Assembly (NCBI GenBank): GCA_020632995.1
Contig: JACKEN010000001.1
Coordinates: forward strand, 1-64,000
From: Deltaproteobacteria bacterium
GTDB lineage: Bacteria; Myxococcota; Kuafuiibacteriia; Kuafuiibacteriales; Kuafuiibacteriaceae
DNA: 64,000 nucleotides
Direction of reading: 5' to 3'
Both the position numbers and the translations under genes were made by a program. The notes under the pieces were generated by a model. It was not told the DNA's origin and did no database searches. It saw nothing but the letters and a program-made list of their open reading frames with translations. Below, in pieces: positions 52,296-59,804 of this stretch. How positions within the stretch are numbered: position 1 is the first letter of the stretch; each line of letters begins with the position of its first letter.

Positions 52296-52399
52296 GGCCG
52301 GCGCACTGTAGCAGGCCACCCGGCGTCGGCCAGCGTCAAAGCGGCACGTCGGGGTGGCAAGTGGAGCCGGGTCTGGGTAGCATCCGCCGCTCCGGCCCC

Positions 52400-52972
52400 A
52401 TGCTGCGCATCGGCCCCATCCAGCTGGAGTACTGGCACCTGATCCTGATCGGGGTGGGCCTCGCGTTCCTCGTCTGGCTCATCCGCGGGTTCACGGTCCG
52501 GGTCTCGGGGAGCTGGGAGCGGGTCGACGAGGGGCTCGGCGCCGGGCAGCGGGAGCTGATCAGCCTCGTCCAGTTCGGCCCCTTCGTGCGGGGGCGGCGC
52601 ATGATGAAGGGCGGTTTCCAGGAGTACACGGGGATCCTCCGAGGCCGCACCATCTTCCTCACCCGCCGCGATCACGGGCGCGAGCTGATCGTCTCCCAGG
52701 GCTTCCCGCCGGAGCTGGTGAAGGAGATCGACGGCACCGTCACCGCCAAGCTCAGGATGACCCTCTCCGCCGACGCCCAGGCGATCTTCGGCACGTTCAT
52801 CCCCCAGAAGATCGAGTTCACCTACCGCCCGCCCGAGATCACCAACCGGGTCTTCCTGGAGCCGTCGTTTCGGCGCTACCGGCTGGTGAGCCGGGACATC
52901 AAGGTGGCCGACACCCCCGAGGGCGAGCGGCCCGAGCGGCCCGCAACCCCCCAGATCCGCAAGACTCTCTGA
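52400..52972 (+). CDS. Single-pass membrane protein of unknown function
   Basis: A 190-residue protein with one membrane segment at about residues 10-30 (HLILIGVGLAFLVWLIRGF). The rest faces one side and is Arg-rich, with LISLVQFGPFVRGRRMMKGGFQEYTGILRG and the YRPPEITNRVFLEPSFRRYRLVSRDIK block. I do not recognise a family. The ATG at 52400 is preferred over an in-frame ATG 39 nt upstream, because it places the hydrophobic helix normally near the N-terminus. It diverges from fusA and precedes a small gene by 105 bp. Function unknown. Confidence 0.5.
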   Translation: MLRIGPIQLEYWHLILIGVGLAFLVWLIRGFTVRVSGSWERVDEGLGAGQRELISLVQFGPFVRGRRMMKGGFQEYTGILRGRTIFLTRRDHGRELIVSQGFPPELVKEIDGTVTAKLRMTLSADAQAIFGTFIPQKIEFTYRPPEITNRVFLEPSFRRYRLVSRDIKVADTPEGERPERPATPQIRKTL

Positions 52973-53077
52973 CGGGGCGCGTCAAAGCGATCCAGTCCCG
53001 GGGTTTATCTGGTATCATCGTGAGAAGCGGGATGAGGTCCCGAGGCACCCGGGTTGGGTCCAGGGAAGGGGGCAGCG

Positions 53078-53275
53078 GTGAGCGCGGAGAGGCAGTTCGA
53101 CGGGGTGAAGGTGTTCACGGCGACCAAGGCGCGGGAGCGCGAGGAGCTCGGAGAGACGATCACCGACTGGCTCCGGCAGCACCCGAACCTCACGGTGGTG
53201 GACAAGGTGGTGACGCAGTCCAGCGACAACGAGTTCCACTGTCTGAGCATCGTGCTCTTCTACGCCGAGCGCTGA
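53078..53275 (+). CDS. Small conserved-looking hypothetical protein
   Basis: A 65-residue protein from a GTG with GGGAAGGGG upstream. An earlier in-frame ATG would add 8 residues. The sequence (VKVFTATKAREREELGETITDWL, then VVDKVVTQSSDNEFHCLSIVLFYAE) looks like a compact alpha/beta fold; the ordered strand-helix pattern and ribosome binding site argue that it is real. No membrane segment, no recognised domain. TATCAT at 53013-53018 could be a -10 for it, about 60 nt upstream. Stands alone. Confidence 0.5.
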   Translation: MSAERQFDGVKVFTATKAREREELGETITDWLRQHPNLTVVDKVVTQSSDNEFHCLSIVLFYAER

Positions 53276-53319
53276 TGTAGGCAGCTGTCGCCAGGCCGCG
53301 GGGCCAGCCGGGTTGCGCA

Positions 53320-53356
53320 TTGACAGCGGGTCGGCCCCCAAATCTTATCGCGCCCA
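53320..53356 (+). promoter_or_regulatory. Consensus-like promoter with +1 at the start codon (leaderless)
   Basis: TTGACA at 53320-53325, a 17-nt spacer and TCTTAT at 53343-53348 make the best sigma-70-type promoter seen in the window. The expected start of transcription, 7 nt beyond the -10, coincides with the ATG at 53356. No Shine-Dalgarno sequence precedes that ATG. This is good evidence that the esterase gene is read from a leaderless transcript. Confidence 0.65.
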
Positions 53357-55281
53357 TGCGTTTGGTTTGCCTGGGCATCTCCTCGATCGCCCTCGTCGGG
53401 CTCGCCGCCTGCTCTGCCAGCGACCCCATCGTCGACGGTGACGGCCGGGTGCTCCGTACCGAGACCGACCGGTTTGGTCTCATCACCTGCTCCGAGGCGA
53501 CGGAGACCGAGACCTGCTACACCCACCGCGCCATCGTCGGGGTCTCCATGGGGGCCGGCGGGGCGGGGCAGCTGGGCCTGACCCGGCCCGAGCTCTTCGA
53601 CTCGGTGGGCATGCTCGGCGTCCCCATCGTGGACTGGCGCTACATGTTCCGGAACTTCGAGCGCTCGTACCTCGGTGGGTTCTGCGACATGGACACGATC
53701 CTGGCCAACCTCGACGCGGTGGCGGATCCCGAGGGCGGCGCGTTCTGCGGCCCGGTGCACGGCGAGATCAAGTTCACCCCGGACGACGAGCCGTGGGAGC
53801 ACCAGATCCTCGAGCCCGACCAGGACTACAACCACTGGTATCGCTGGATCGACGCGGGGCGCGGCGGGAACTTCGGGCGCGACAAGCTGAGGGAGTCCTT
53901 CCAGGACATCACCTTGGCCTTCGGAAACGCGCTCATGTACAACGAGGACTCTCCGTACTACGCGCCCGGCCTGCCCATGGACTATCGGTCCTGGAGCGAC
54001 GCCGAGAAGTGCGACGCCCCGCTCAACGTGGGGAACATCAAGCACAAGGAGTTCAACCCCGACGGTGAGTATCCGGTGATCGCGTTCTGCGACACCCGGA
54101 CCTCGGGCGGTGACTTCCTCCCCGAGCGGCCCTCGGAGCGCGCGATGGAGATCAGCCTGGCGGTGGACTACAACCGCAACGGGATCCGCGACTACGCGGA
54201 GCCGGTCATCACGATGATGCACGAGCGCTACGCCGACACCGGGGTGGCGGCGGGCGACGACTACGACTGGCGCACCAACCCCGGCGGCACCGCGGGCAAC
54301 TGGCGCTACGACGAGGGCGAGGCCTTCGAGGACAACGGCCTCGACGGCGTCCCCGACACCGGCGACTACGGCGAGGGGAACGGGAAGTTCGATCTCAACC
54401 CCAACATGGCCAACTACTTCGCCCAGGATCCGCGGAGCGCGATCGAGCGCATGCCGGCCGGGCACCTCGAGCGGATGAACATCTACGCCGACGCGGGCAT
54501 CCGCGACTTCCTCCAGAGCGTGGGGGCCACGAACTGGCTGTGGGGCTCGCTCACCGAGCGGGTCGGCCGCGACGTGGCGCGGGACTATACATACTTCAAC
54601 ACCCTCACCCCGCAGCTCGGCGACGACTTCGACTTCCTCGCGGTGGACTACTCGCCCGAGGGCATCGGCAAGCACGCCTACCTCCGCTACGGGAACCCGG
54701 ACGCCCGGGAGGGCGAGATCAACAACGGGAACGGGAACCACGTCGGCACCGCGTACGAGGTGGTGAGCCGCTTCCTCATCTCGCTCTCGTTCATCCAGGA
54801 GCGCTTCCTCGACGGCGATCACACCTTCCTCGATGACGTGGGCGAGGTCACCGAGCTCATCCAGCCCCACAAGTTCCAGTCCCAGGCGCTGGGTGAGGAG
54901 CGGAGCTTCGGCATCGTGCTGCCGCCCGGCTACAACGCGCCCGAGAACGCCGACAAGACCTACCCGGTGGTCTACTTCCTCCACGGGCAGGGGATGGAGA
55001 GTGAGAACCTGCTCGCCTCGGCCATCCTCTTCTTCGGCTACATGACCGGCTCGACCAACGAGACGAACATCCGCGCGCGGCGCAGCGACTGGGCCAAGTT
55101 CATCCTCGTGTTCCCCGACTCCACGTGCAGCAACGACGCCTGCGGTTCGGGCAACTTCAACACCAACCACCTCGGGGTGGACGGCGACGGACCCAAGTAC
55201 GCCGACTCCATCTACGAGCTCATGGCCTACGTCGAGAAGACTTACCGCGTCGCGCCCCCCGTGGTAGTGCCCAAGCCGTGA
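53356..55281 (+). CDS. Esterase-D-like lipoprotein, apparently circularly permuted
   Basis: A 641-residue lipoprotein with lipobox LAAC (Cys19). Near the N-terminus, THRAIVGVSMGAGGAG has the nucleophile elbow with Ser64. The C-terminal 130 residues carry what normally precedes that elbow in esterase-D/feruloyl-esterase-type hydrolases: LGEERSFGIVLPPGYNA, then YPVVYFLHGQGMESEN (536-551), WAKFILVFPDST, and a final YELMAYVEKTYR that would lead directly into the elbow. The order is therefore rotated. The 450 residues between hold DYDWRTNP, a repeated NGNGNH and other acidic segments that may bind metal or house the rest of the fold; I cannot place the catalytic Asp and His. It is the first gene of an operon with an ABC exporter (GTGA overlap). 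Confidence 0.7.
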   Translation: MRLVCLGISSIALVGLAACSASDPIVDGDGRVLRTETDRFGLITCSEATETETCYTHRAIVGVSMGAGGAGQLGLTRPELFDSVGMLGVPIVDWRYMFRNFERSYLGGFCDMDTILANLDAVADPEGGAFCGPVHGEIKFTPDDEPWEHQILEPDQDYNHWYRWIDAGRGGNFGRDKLRESFQDITLAFGNALMYNEDSPYYAPGLPMDYRSWSDAEKCDAPLNVGNIKHKEFNPDGEYPVIAFCDTRTSGGDFLPERPSERAMEISLAVDYNRNGIRDYAEPVITMMHERYADTGVAAGDDYDWRTNPGGTAGNWRYDEGEAFEDNGLDGVPDTGDYGEGNGKFDLNPNMANYFAQDPRSAIERMPAGHLERMNIYADAGIRDFLQSVGATNWLWGSLTERVGRDVARDYTYFNTLTPQLGDDFDFLAVDYSPEGIGKHAYLRYGNPDAREGEINNGNGNHVGTAYEVVSRFLISLSFIQERFLDGDHTFLDDVGEVTELIQPHKFQSQALGEERSFGIVLPPGYNAPENADKTYPVVYFLHGQGMESENLLASAILFFGYMTGSTNETNIRARRSDWAKFILVFPDSTCSNDACGSGNFNTNHLGVDGDGPKYADSIYELMAYVEKTYRVAPPVVVPKP

Positions 55282-56144
55282 GCCAATCATCAGAGTCCTC
55301 GGCGGCGGCCCAGGCCTTCTTCGTGGCCCGGGCCGAGGCGGTGGACATGCTCCTGAGCCTCCGCGCCCTGTTCCTCGTCATCACCTACGGTGCGCTCACC
55401 GCGGTGGCGGGGGGCGTGGCCAACTGGATGTACATCAAGAGCCAGGAGCAGCTCGCCGCGGCGGGGGGCGAGGCGGTCCGGATGGCCGACGTGCAGGCCG
55501 AGTTCATCAAGGGGCTCTCCAGCGAGGGCTGGGTCACCCCGGAGCTGGGCGACCAGCTCGCCTCGGGCCAGCTCCCGGTCATCCTGCTGTTCGTCCTGAA
55601 GACCACGAGCTGGCTCCTGCCCGGCCTGATCCTCCTCGTCGGCTTCAACCGGATCTCGGGCGACATCTCCACCCGCTTCACCCGCTACGTGCTGCAGCGG
55701 GTGCACCGCGGCAGCTACCTGGCGGGCAAGGTGGTGGGGCACTGGCTGGTGAGCCTGGGCGCGGTCATGGTGGTGCAGGCCGTCCTGCTCGGGGTGGCCT
55801 ACGGCTACGACGTCTTCGATCACGAGCTGGTGGCGAAGGCGCTGCCGCGGGTATGGCTGGGGATGGCGCTGTTCACCCTCGTCTTCGTGGCCTACACCCA
55901 GATGTGCGCCGCCCTGTTCGCGCGGCCCTTCGTCACCTTGCTCCTCGGGCTGATGCTCCTGGTTGCGTGCAACGTGGCCACCTGGATCGCGGGCAGGTTC
56001 TGGGAGCCGCTGGGGAAGATCTGGGTCGGCGACTGGGACACCCGCCTGTGGATGCTAGACCCGATGGCGGTGGGCGTGTTCCTGCTCTACGCCGCGATCT
56101 TCGTGGCCCTGGCGCAGGTCGTCCTGCGGAAGAGAGACCTGTGA
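55278..56144 (+). CDS. ABC-2 type transport permease
   Basis: A 288-residue membrane protein starting at a GTG that overlaps the esterase stop. A first membrane segment at about 25-45 is followed by a roughly 60-residue extracytoplasmic loop, then five or so segments from about 95 to 280 (VILLFVLKTTSWLLPGLILLV; LVSLGAVMVVQAVLLGVAY; WLGMALFTLVFVAYTQMCAALF; LLLGLMLLVACNVATWIAG). The layout and the RKRDL end resemble ABC-2 permeases that pair with a separate ATPase. Its stop overlaps the ATPase start (TGATG). The cargo could be a lipid, a polysaccharide or the product of the esterase. Confidence 0.8.
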   Translation: MSQSSESSAAAQAFFVARAEAVDMLLSLRALFLVITYGALTAVAGGVANWMYIKSQEQLAAAGGEAVRMADVQAEFIKGLSSEGWVTPELGDQLASGQLPVILLFVLKTTSWLLPGLILLVGFNRISGDISTRFTRYVLQRVHRGSYLAGKVVGHWLVSLGAVMVVQAVLLGVAYGYDVFDHELVAKALPRVWLGMALFTLVFVAYTQMCAALFARPFVTLLLGLMLLVACNVATWIAGRFWEPLGKIWVGDWDTRLWMLDPMAVGVFLLYAAIFVALAQVVLRKRDL

Positions 56145-57085
56145 TGCGCCCCGCGGTCGAGCTGATCAACGTCACCAAGGACTACGGCCGGGTGCGCGCG
56201 GTGGACGGCCTGTCCCTCTCGGTGCCCGAGGAGAGCCTCTACGGGCTCATCGGCCCCAACGGGGCGGGCAAGACCACCACCTTCGCCATGCTCTCCGGGT
56301 TCCTCAGGCCCACCCAGGGTGAGGTGAAGGTGCGGGGTCGCACCCTGACCCCCGGCCAGCCGCCGGTCGGCCTGGCCCTGGCCCTGCCGCAGGACGCGGC
56401 GCTCCCCGACCACAAGCGGGTGCTCGCCACCCTGATCTACCTGGCTCGCCTGGGCGGGATGCCCAAGCCGGAGGCCGAGGCCCGGAGCACCCGGGCCCTG
56501 CAGCAGGTTGGCTTGCAGGACCTCGCGGACCGCAAGGTGAGCCAGCTCTCCCACGGCCAGCGTCGCCGGGTGGGCATCGCCCAGACCCTGGTGGGGGATG
56601 ACGAGGTCATCATGCTCGACGAGCCGACCGCGGGGCTCGACCCCCGCACCGCGGTCGAGCTGGGGCAGCTGATCAAGACCCTGTCCGTCGATCGCACCAT
56701 CATCCTCTCGAGCCACAACCTGGCCGAGGTGGAGTCCCTGTGCACCCACGCCGCCATCCTGGATCGCGGCAAGCTGGTGATGTCGGGGACGATGGACGAG
56801 ATCAAGGGCACCGGCGGCCTCTTCACGGTGATGCTGGCCAAGGCCCTGGCCGCCCCCACCACCGTGCAGGCGGCGGTCTCGGCCCTCGCCGGGGTGGCGA
56901 AGGTGGAGGTCGCGCCCAACGCGGACGCGCTCCGCGTCACCACCGAGTCCACCGAGGGCATGGACGACCTCACGAACCAGGTCCTGCGGGTGCTGATGGA
57001 CAACGGGGCCACCGTGAAGAGCGTGGAGCGGGGCCAGAGCCTCACCGAGCGCTTCATGCAGGCCACCCGCGGGGCCGGGGGCTGA
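56144..57085 (+). CDS. ABC transporter ATP-binding protein
   Basis: A 313-residue nucleotide-binding protein. Walker A is GPNGAGKTT, the signature LSHGQRRR, Walker B VIMLDEPTAGLD and the H-loop ILSSHN. The C-terminal about 90 residues form an extra domain (GVAKVEVAPNADALRVTTESTEG) seen in export-type partners of ABC-2 permeases. It shares TGATG with the permease and ends at 57085, back to back with the convergent lipoprotein (TGATCA). With the esterase gene it forms a three-gene operon. Export rather than import is inferred from the permease type. Confidence 0.92.
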   Translation: MRPAVELINVTKDYGRVRAVDGLSLSVPEESLYGLIGPNGAGKTTTFAMLSGFLRPTQGEVKVRGRTLTPGQPPVGLALALPQDAALPDHKRVLATLIYLARLGGMPKPEAEARSTRALQQVGLQDLADRKVSQLSHGQRRRVGIAQTLVGDDEVIMLDEPTAGLDPRTAVELGQLIKTLSVDRTIILSSHNLAEVESLCTHAAILDRGKLVMSGTMDEIKGTGGLFTVMLAKALAAPTTVQAAVSALAGVAKVEVAPNADALRVTTESTEGMDDLTNQVLRVLMDNGATVKSVERGQSLTERFMQATRGAGG

Positions 57086-57637
57086 TCAGTCCCCGAAGAT
57101 CAGCGCCCTGCAGTCGTAGTCGTCGAGGAGGTTGAGGCACGCGGCGGAGAGCTGCTTGCTCGGGCGCTGGCCCTGGTCGGCGTTGCAGCTGACCTCGTCC
57201 TTCCACTCCTTCACCGCCGCCTTGTACTCGTCTACGCAGGCCTCGACATCCTCGACGGTGGCGCCGCAGTCCTCGTAGTCGTAGTCGTCGATGCCCGCGC
57301 AGTCCGCGAAGTCGCGGAAGGTCTTGCCGTAGTTCTCGGAGTCGCCGGTGCACTCGTACGCGACCTCATTGCAATAGGACTTGCAGTCGCTCCAGCTCCC
57401 ATCGCAGGACCAGAGGAACTCGGCCGCCGAGTAGTTGGTGCAGAGGTACTGGATCCACTCCTCGGATCCCATGGCGTCGCTGATGTGCTCGGCCGCCGAC
57501 TCGCAGAAGCCCACCGCCTCGTACGGGCTCAGGGTCGAGACGCGGCGCCCGGGGTCGAGGTCGGTGGTGAAGCCGCCGCCGCAGCCGGTGGCGGCGGCGG
57601 CGAAGAGGGCGGTGAGGGGGAGGGCGGTCTTGTTCAT
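57086..57637 (-). CDS. Cysteine-rich lipoprotein
   Basis: A 183-residue lipoprotein with lipobox ATGC (Cys19). The mature part has about ten Cys residues in a spaced pattern (CESAAEHI, LCTNYSAAEFLWSCDGSWSDCKSYC, ECTGD, DCAGI, DCGATVEDVEACVDEY), so it is probably disulfide-bonded in the periplasm or on the surface. Helical spacing is suggested. No named domain is recognised; small Cys-rich lipoproteins of this type are common in Myxococcota. It is convergent with the ABC ATPase with no spacer, and has about 180 bp upstream, in which I see only GGAC-rich sequence. Confidence 0.7.
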   Translation of the reverse strand: MNKTALPLTALFAAAATGCGGGFTTDLDPGRRVSTLSPYEAVGFCESAAEHISDAMGSEEWIQYLCTNYSAAEFLWSCDGSWSDCKSYCNEVAYECTGDSENYGKTFRDFADCAGIDDYDYEDCGATVEDVEACVDEYKAAVKEWKDEVSCNADQGQRPSKQLSAACLNLLDDYDCRALIFGD

Positions 57638-57819
57638 GCCTCGCTCGTTTGCAGGCGGGGTGCCAGGCCCCCGGTCGCCCCTGAAGCGCTCGTGATCTCA
57701 ACCGCTTGTCTCTCGACCCGAGCTTCGTTCGGCGCCGCAGGGGCCGGCGGTCGGACGGACCCCGGACGGACGCCCGGACGCCGGCTGCGCTCTCGCGCTC
57801 CGCCGGGGTATGGTGCGCC

Positions 57820-58395
57820 ATGTCCTCTGCCCTCGTCGTGCTCGCGCTGGTGCTCGGCGCACCGCCCGCCCCGGTGGCCACGGCCCTGAAGGCGGCCCCC
57901 AAGGGGCTCCAGGTGCAAGGCCGCTTTCACGCCGGGCTCCGCTTCAAGGACGTGGACGGCGAGCACGTGCTGGTGCTCTCCACCAAGGACGCGCCGGGGG
58001 CCCGGCACCTGTTCGCGGTGCTGGCCAAGGAGACGAAGGGACGCTTCGAGGTCCAGCGCACGGTCAAGGACTGGGAGCAGGACTGCGAGTTCGACCTCAT
58101 GGTGGGCTTCCATGACGACGCCACCCAGGTGTCCGACGCCGACGGGGACGGGCGGGCCGAGGTGACCTTCGCCTACGAGCTGGGCTGCGTGTCCGACGTG
58201 AGCCCGGTGGGGCTGAAGCTCATGCTCCTCGAGGGGCCCGACAAGTACGCGGTCCGGGGGCAGACCCGGGTGCGGGTGAGCGAGACCGAGTGGATGGGGG
58301 GCGAGCGCACCCTTGATCCGGCCCTGGACGCGGTGCCCAAGCTGAAGGCGCTCGCCGCGGCGCGGTGGACCGCGCTGATCACTCGGGGCGAATAG
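57820..58395 (+). CDS. Exported protein, M949_RS01915-like
   Basis: A 191-residue protein with a signal peptide (SSALVVLALVLGAPPAPV). The body reads GEHVLVLSTKDAPGARHLFAV, WEQDCEFDLMVGF, VSDADGDGRAEVTFAYELGCVSDVSPVGLKLMLLEG and KYAVRGQT. This order resembles the M949_RS01915 family, annotated in databases as surface polysaccharide biosynthesis, though the function has not been shown to my knowledge. The SDADGDGRAEV stretch resembles a calcium-binding (EF-hand-like/ dockerin-like) loop. It is the first plus-strand gene of a small group and stands 37 nt before the next gene. The name is tentative. Confidence 0.55.
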   Translation: MSSALVVLALVLGAPPAPVATALKAAPKGLQVQGRFHAGLRFKDVDGEHVLVLSTKDAPGARHLFAVLAKETKGRFEVQRTVKDWEQDCEFDLMVGFHDDATQVSDADGDGRAEVTFAYELGCVSDVSPVGLKLMLLEGPDKYAVRGQTRVRVSETEWMGGERTLDPALDAVPKLKALAAARWTALITRGE

Positions 58396-58432
58396 GCCTC
58401 TGACGCAACCCGTCGCCTCTGGTGCCGATACC

Positions 58433-59473
58433 GTGCCCGTGACCCTGGACCGTGCCGCCCTCGGAGCCCGCCTCGGGACCGACCTGCGGTCCATGGCGCT
58501 CCTGCAGCGGGCGGCCGACGCGTTCCAGGCCGAGCTCGACCAGCTCCGGCACGAGACCGGGGTGGGCTCCGAGGTCTCGGACGTGGCCCTGCGGCAGGTC
58601 GCGGCGGAGCTCCTGGTGGAGCGCACCGCCCAGCACCTGGAGGCGGCCGGGGCCAAGAGCGCGCAGCTGCGGGAGGGGCTGGCCGGCCCGACCCACGGCG
58701 GCGCAAACGCGCTGATGCAATTTCGCCTCGCCGTCATGGGCCCCGGCCACGGGGGTGAGGGGCCGGAGCCGGTGCTGAAGGGGCCCGCGCCCCAGGACCT
58801 CGCCCGGGCCCGCACCCGGCTCGCGGTGCTGGCGCCGGGGCGGAAGCTCTCCTCCGAGGACGCCCGGGTGCTCCTGCAGCAGGCCGCGTGGGGCACGCGG
58901 CAGGCCCTGGCCGCGGTGCGCTGGGTGCGGGGCCTGGGGGTCGAGGCCTTCGCGCCCCAGAACATCGCCGGCGCGTGCGGCTACGGGCAGGCGACCTCCA
59001 CCTTCCACCTCCAGGACCTGGGCGTCCCGGCCGAGGACATCCACCTGCACCAGGCCGCCGACGCGTTCGGCGACGGGTTCCGCCACGCCTTCGTGGTGGT
59101 GAAGATGCCGGACGGCAAGCCCTACCTGGTGGACTGCACCTTCCGGCAGTTCTTCCAGCCCGACAACGAGGGGCCCGATCGCATCGGGGAGCCCGGGCGC
59201 ATCATGCGCGCCGACCGCCGGGGCCGGGCGATCGCCGACGAGCTGCTGGCCAACGGGTTCATCGAGCTCACCGACGAGGTGGCGGCCGCCTACGGCCGGG
59301 CCCTGTCGACCGACCCGGGCTGCGCGGTGAAGGCGCGGGCGCTCCTCAGGAGCACGGCGGAGATCGACTACGACCGCGCGGAGATCCTGGGGCTGCCGGC
59401 CTTGCCCCCGCTCGCGCAGGGGCCCTTGCCGTCGCGGCCCCGGGGCCCGAACATGAACCGAGGTCCGCCATGA
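58433..59473 (+). CDS. Papain/transglutaminase-like protein with Cys-His-Asp triad
   Basis: A 346-residue protein without a signal peptide. Residues 1-165 are helical and Ala/Leu-rich. Residues 175-245 match a cysteine-hydrolase pattern: Cys182 in AGACGYGQATST, His218 in FRHAFVVVKMPDG, and Asp234 in YLVDCTFRQFF, each on the expected strand or helix. Papain-like and transglutaminase-like folds both use this order. The C-terminal 60 residues are Pro/Arg-rich. It might act as a protease, deamidase or toxin-type enzyme; I see no delivery motif or immunity gene. The stop overlaps the start of a small FHA gene (ATGA), suggesting phosphorylation-linked control. GTG start; one in-frame GTG lies 6 nt later. 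Confidence 0.55.
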   Translation: MPVTLDRAALGARLGTDLRSMALLQRAADAFQAELDQLRHETGVGSEVSDVALRQVAAELLVERTAQHLEAAGAKSAQLREGLAGPTHGGANALMQFRLAVMGPGHGGEGPEPVLKGPAPQDLARARTRLAVLAPGRKLSSEDARVLLQQAAWGTRQALAAVRWVRGLGVEAFAPQNIAGACGYGQATSTFHLQDLGVPAEDIHLHQAADAFGDGFRHAFVVVKMPDGKPYLVDCTFRQFFQPDNEGPDRIGEPGRIMRADRRGRAIADELLANGFIELTDEVAAAYGRALSTDPGCAVKARALLRSTAEIDYDRAEILGLPALPPLAQGPLPSRPRGPNMNRGPP

Positions 59474-59769
59474 GCCTGGTGCTCGAGTACAAGAGCAGGG
59501 CCGAGGCCGGCCCGGCCACCACCGCCGAGCTAGAGGGCCCCACCGTGGTGGGGCGTGGGCCCGACTGCGCCCTGCGGCCCGACGACATCCTCCTGTCCCG
59601 GCGTCACTTCCGCCTGTTCGAGCGGGAGGGCGTCTGGCACGCCGAGGACGTGGGCTCCGCGGCCGGCACCTGGCTGAACGGCGCGCAGCTCCGGGGCGCC
59701 CGGGCCCTCGAGGCAGGCGACGAGCTGCAGGCGGGTGGCACGGTGTTCCGGGTGGCGCGGGCGGACTGA
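59470..59769 (+). CDS. Single FHA-domain protein
   Basis: A 99-residue FHA domain with little else. The phosphothreonine pocket is intact: VVGRGPDCALRPDDILLSRRHFRLFE (GR, then S-R-R-H), followed by DVGSAAGTWLNGAQL with the Ser and Asn (NG) positions. It therefore probably binds a phosphothreonine peptide, unlike the FHA-like domain at 17145-18254. It is coupled by an ATGA overlap to the Cys-His-Asp hydrolase-like gene, so it may recruit that enzyme to a phosphorylated target. No Ser/Thr kinase gene with an intact active site is in the window. Confidence 0.85.
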   Translation: MSLVLEYKSRAEAGPATTAELEGPTVVGRGPDCALRPDDILLSRRHFRLFEREGVWHAEDVGSAAGTWLNGAQLRGARALEAGDELQAGGTVFRVARAD

Positions 59770-59783
59770 GCGCTACGTGCAGG

Positions 59784-59800
59784 CCGCGGCCACGCCGCGG
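59784..59800. terminator. GC-rich hairpin between convergent genes
   Basis: CCGCGG at 59784-59789 and CCGCGG at 59795-59800 pair across CCACG in the 35-nt gap between the FHA gene and the convergent M28 peptidase gene. A T-run is lacking, so termination is only a possibility. Confidence 0.3.
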
Positions 59801-59804
59801 ACCA

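Noticed and set aside
53078..53355. The small protein and the following gap as a toxin-antitoxin pair
   Set aside because: Only one small gene is present and it has no toxin or antitoxin features.
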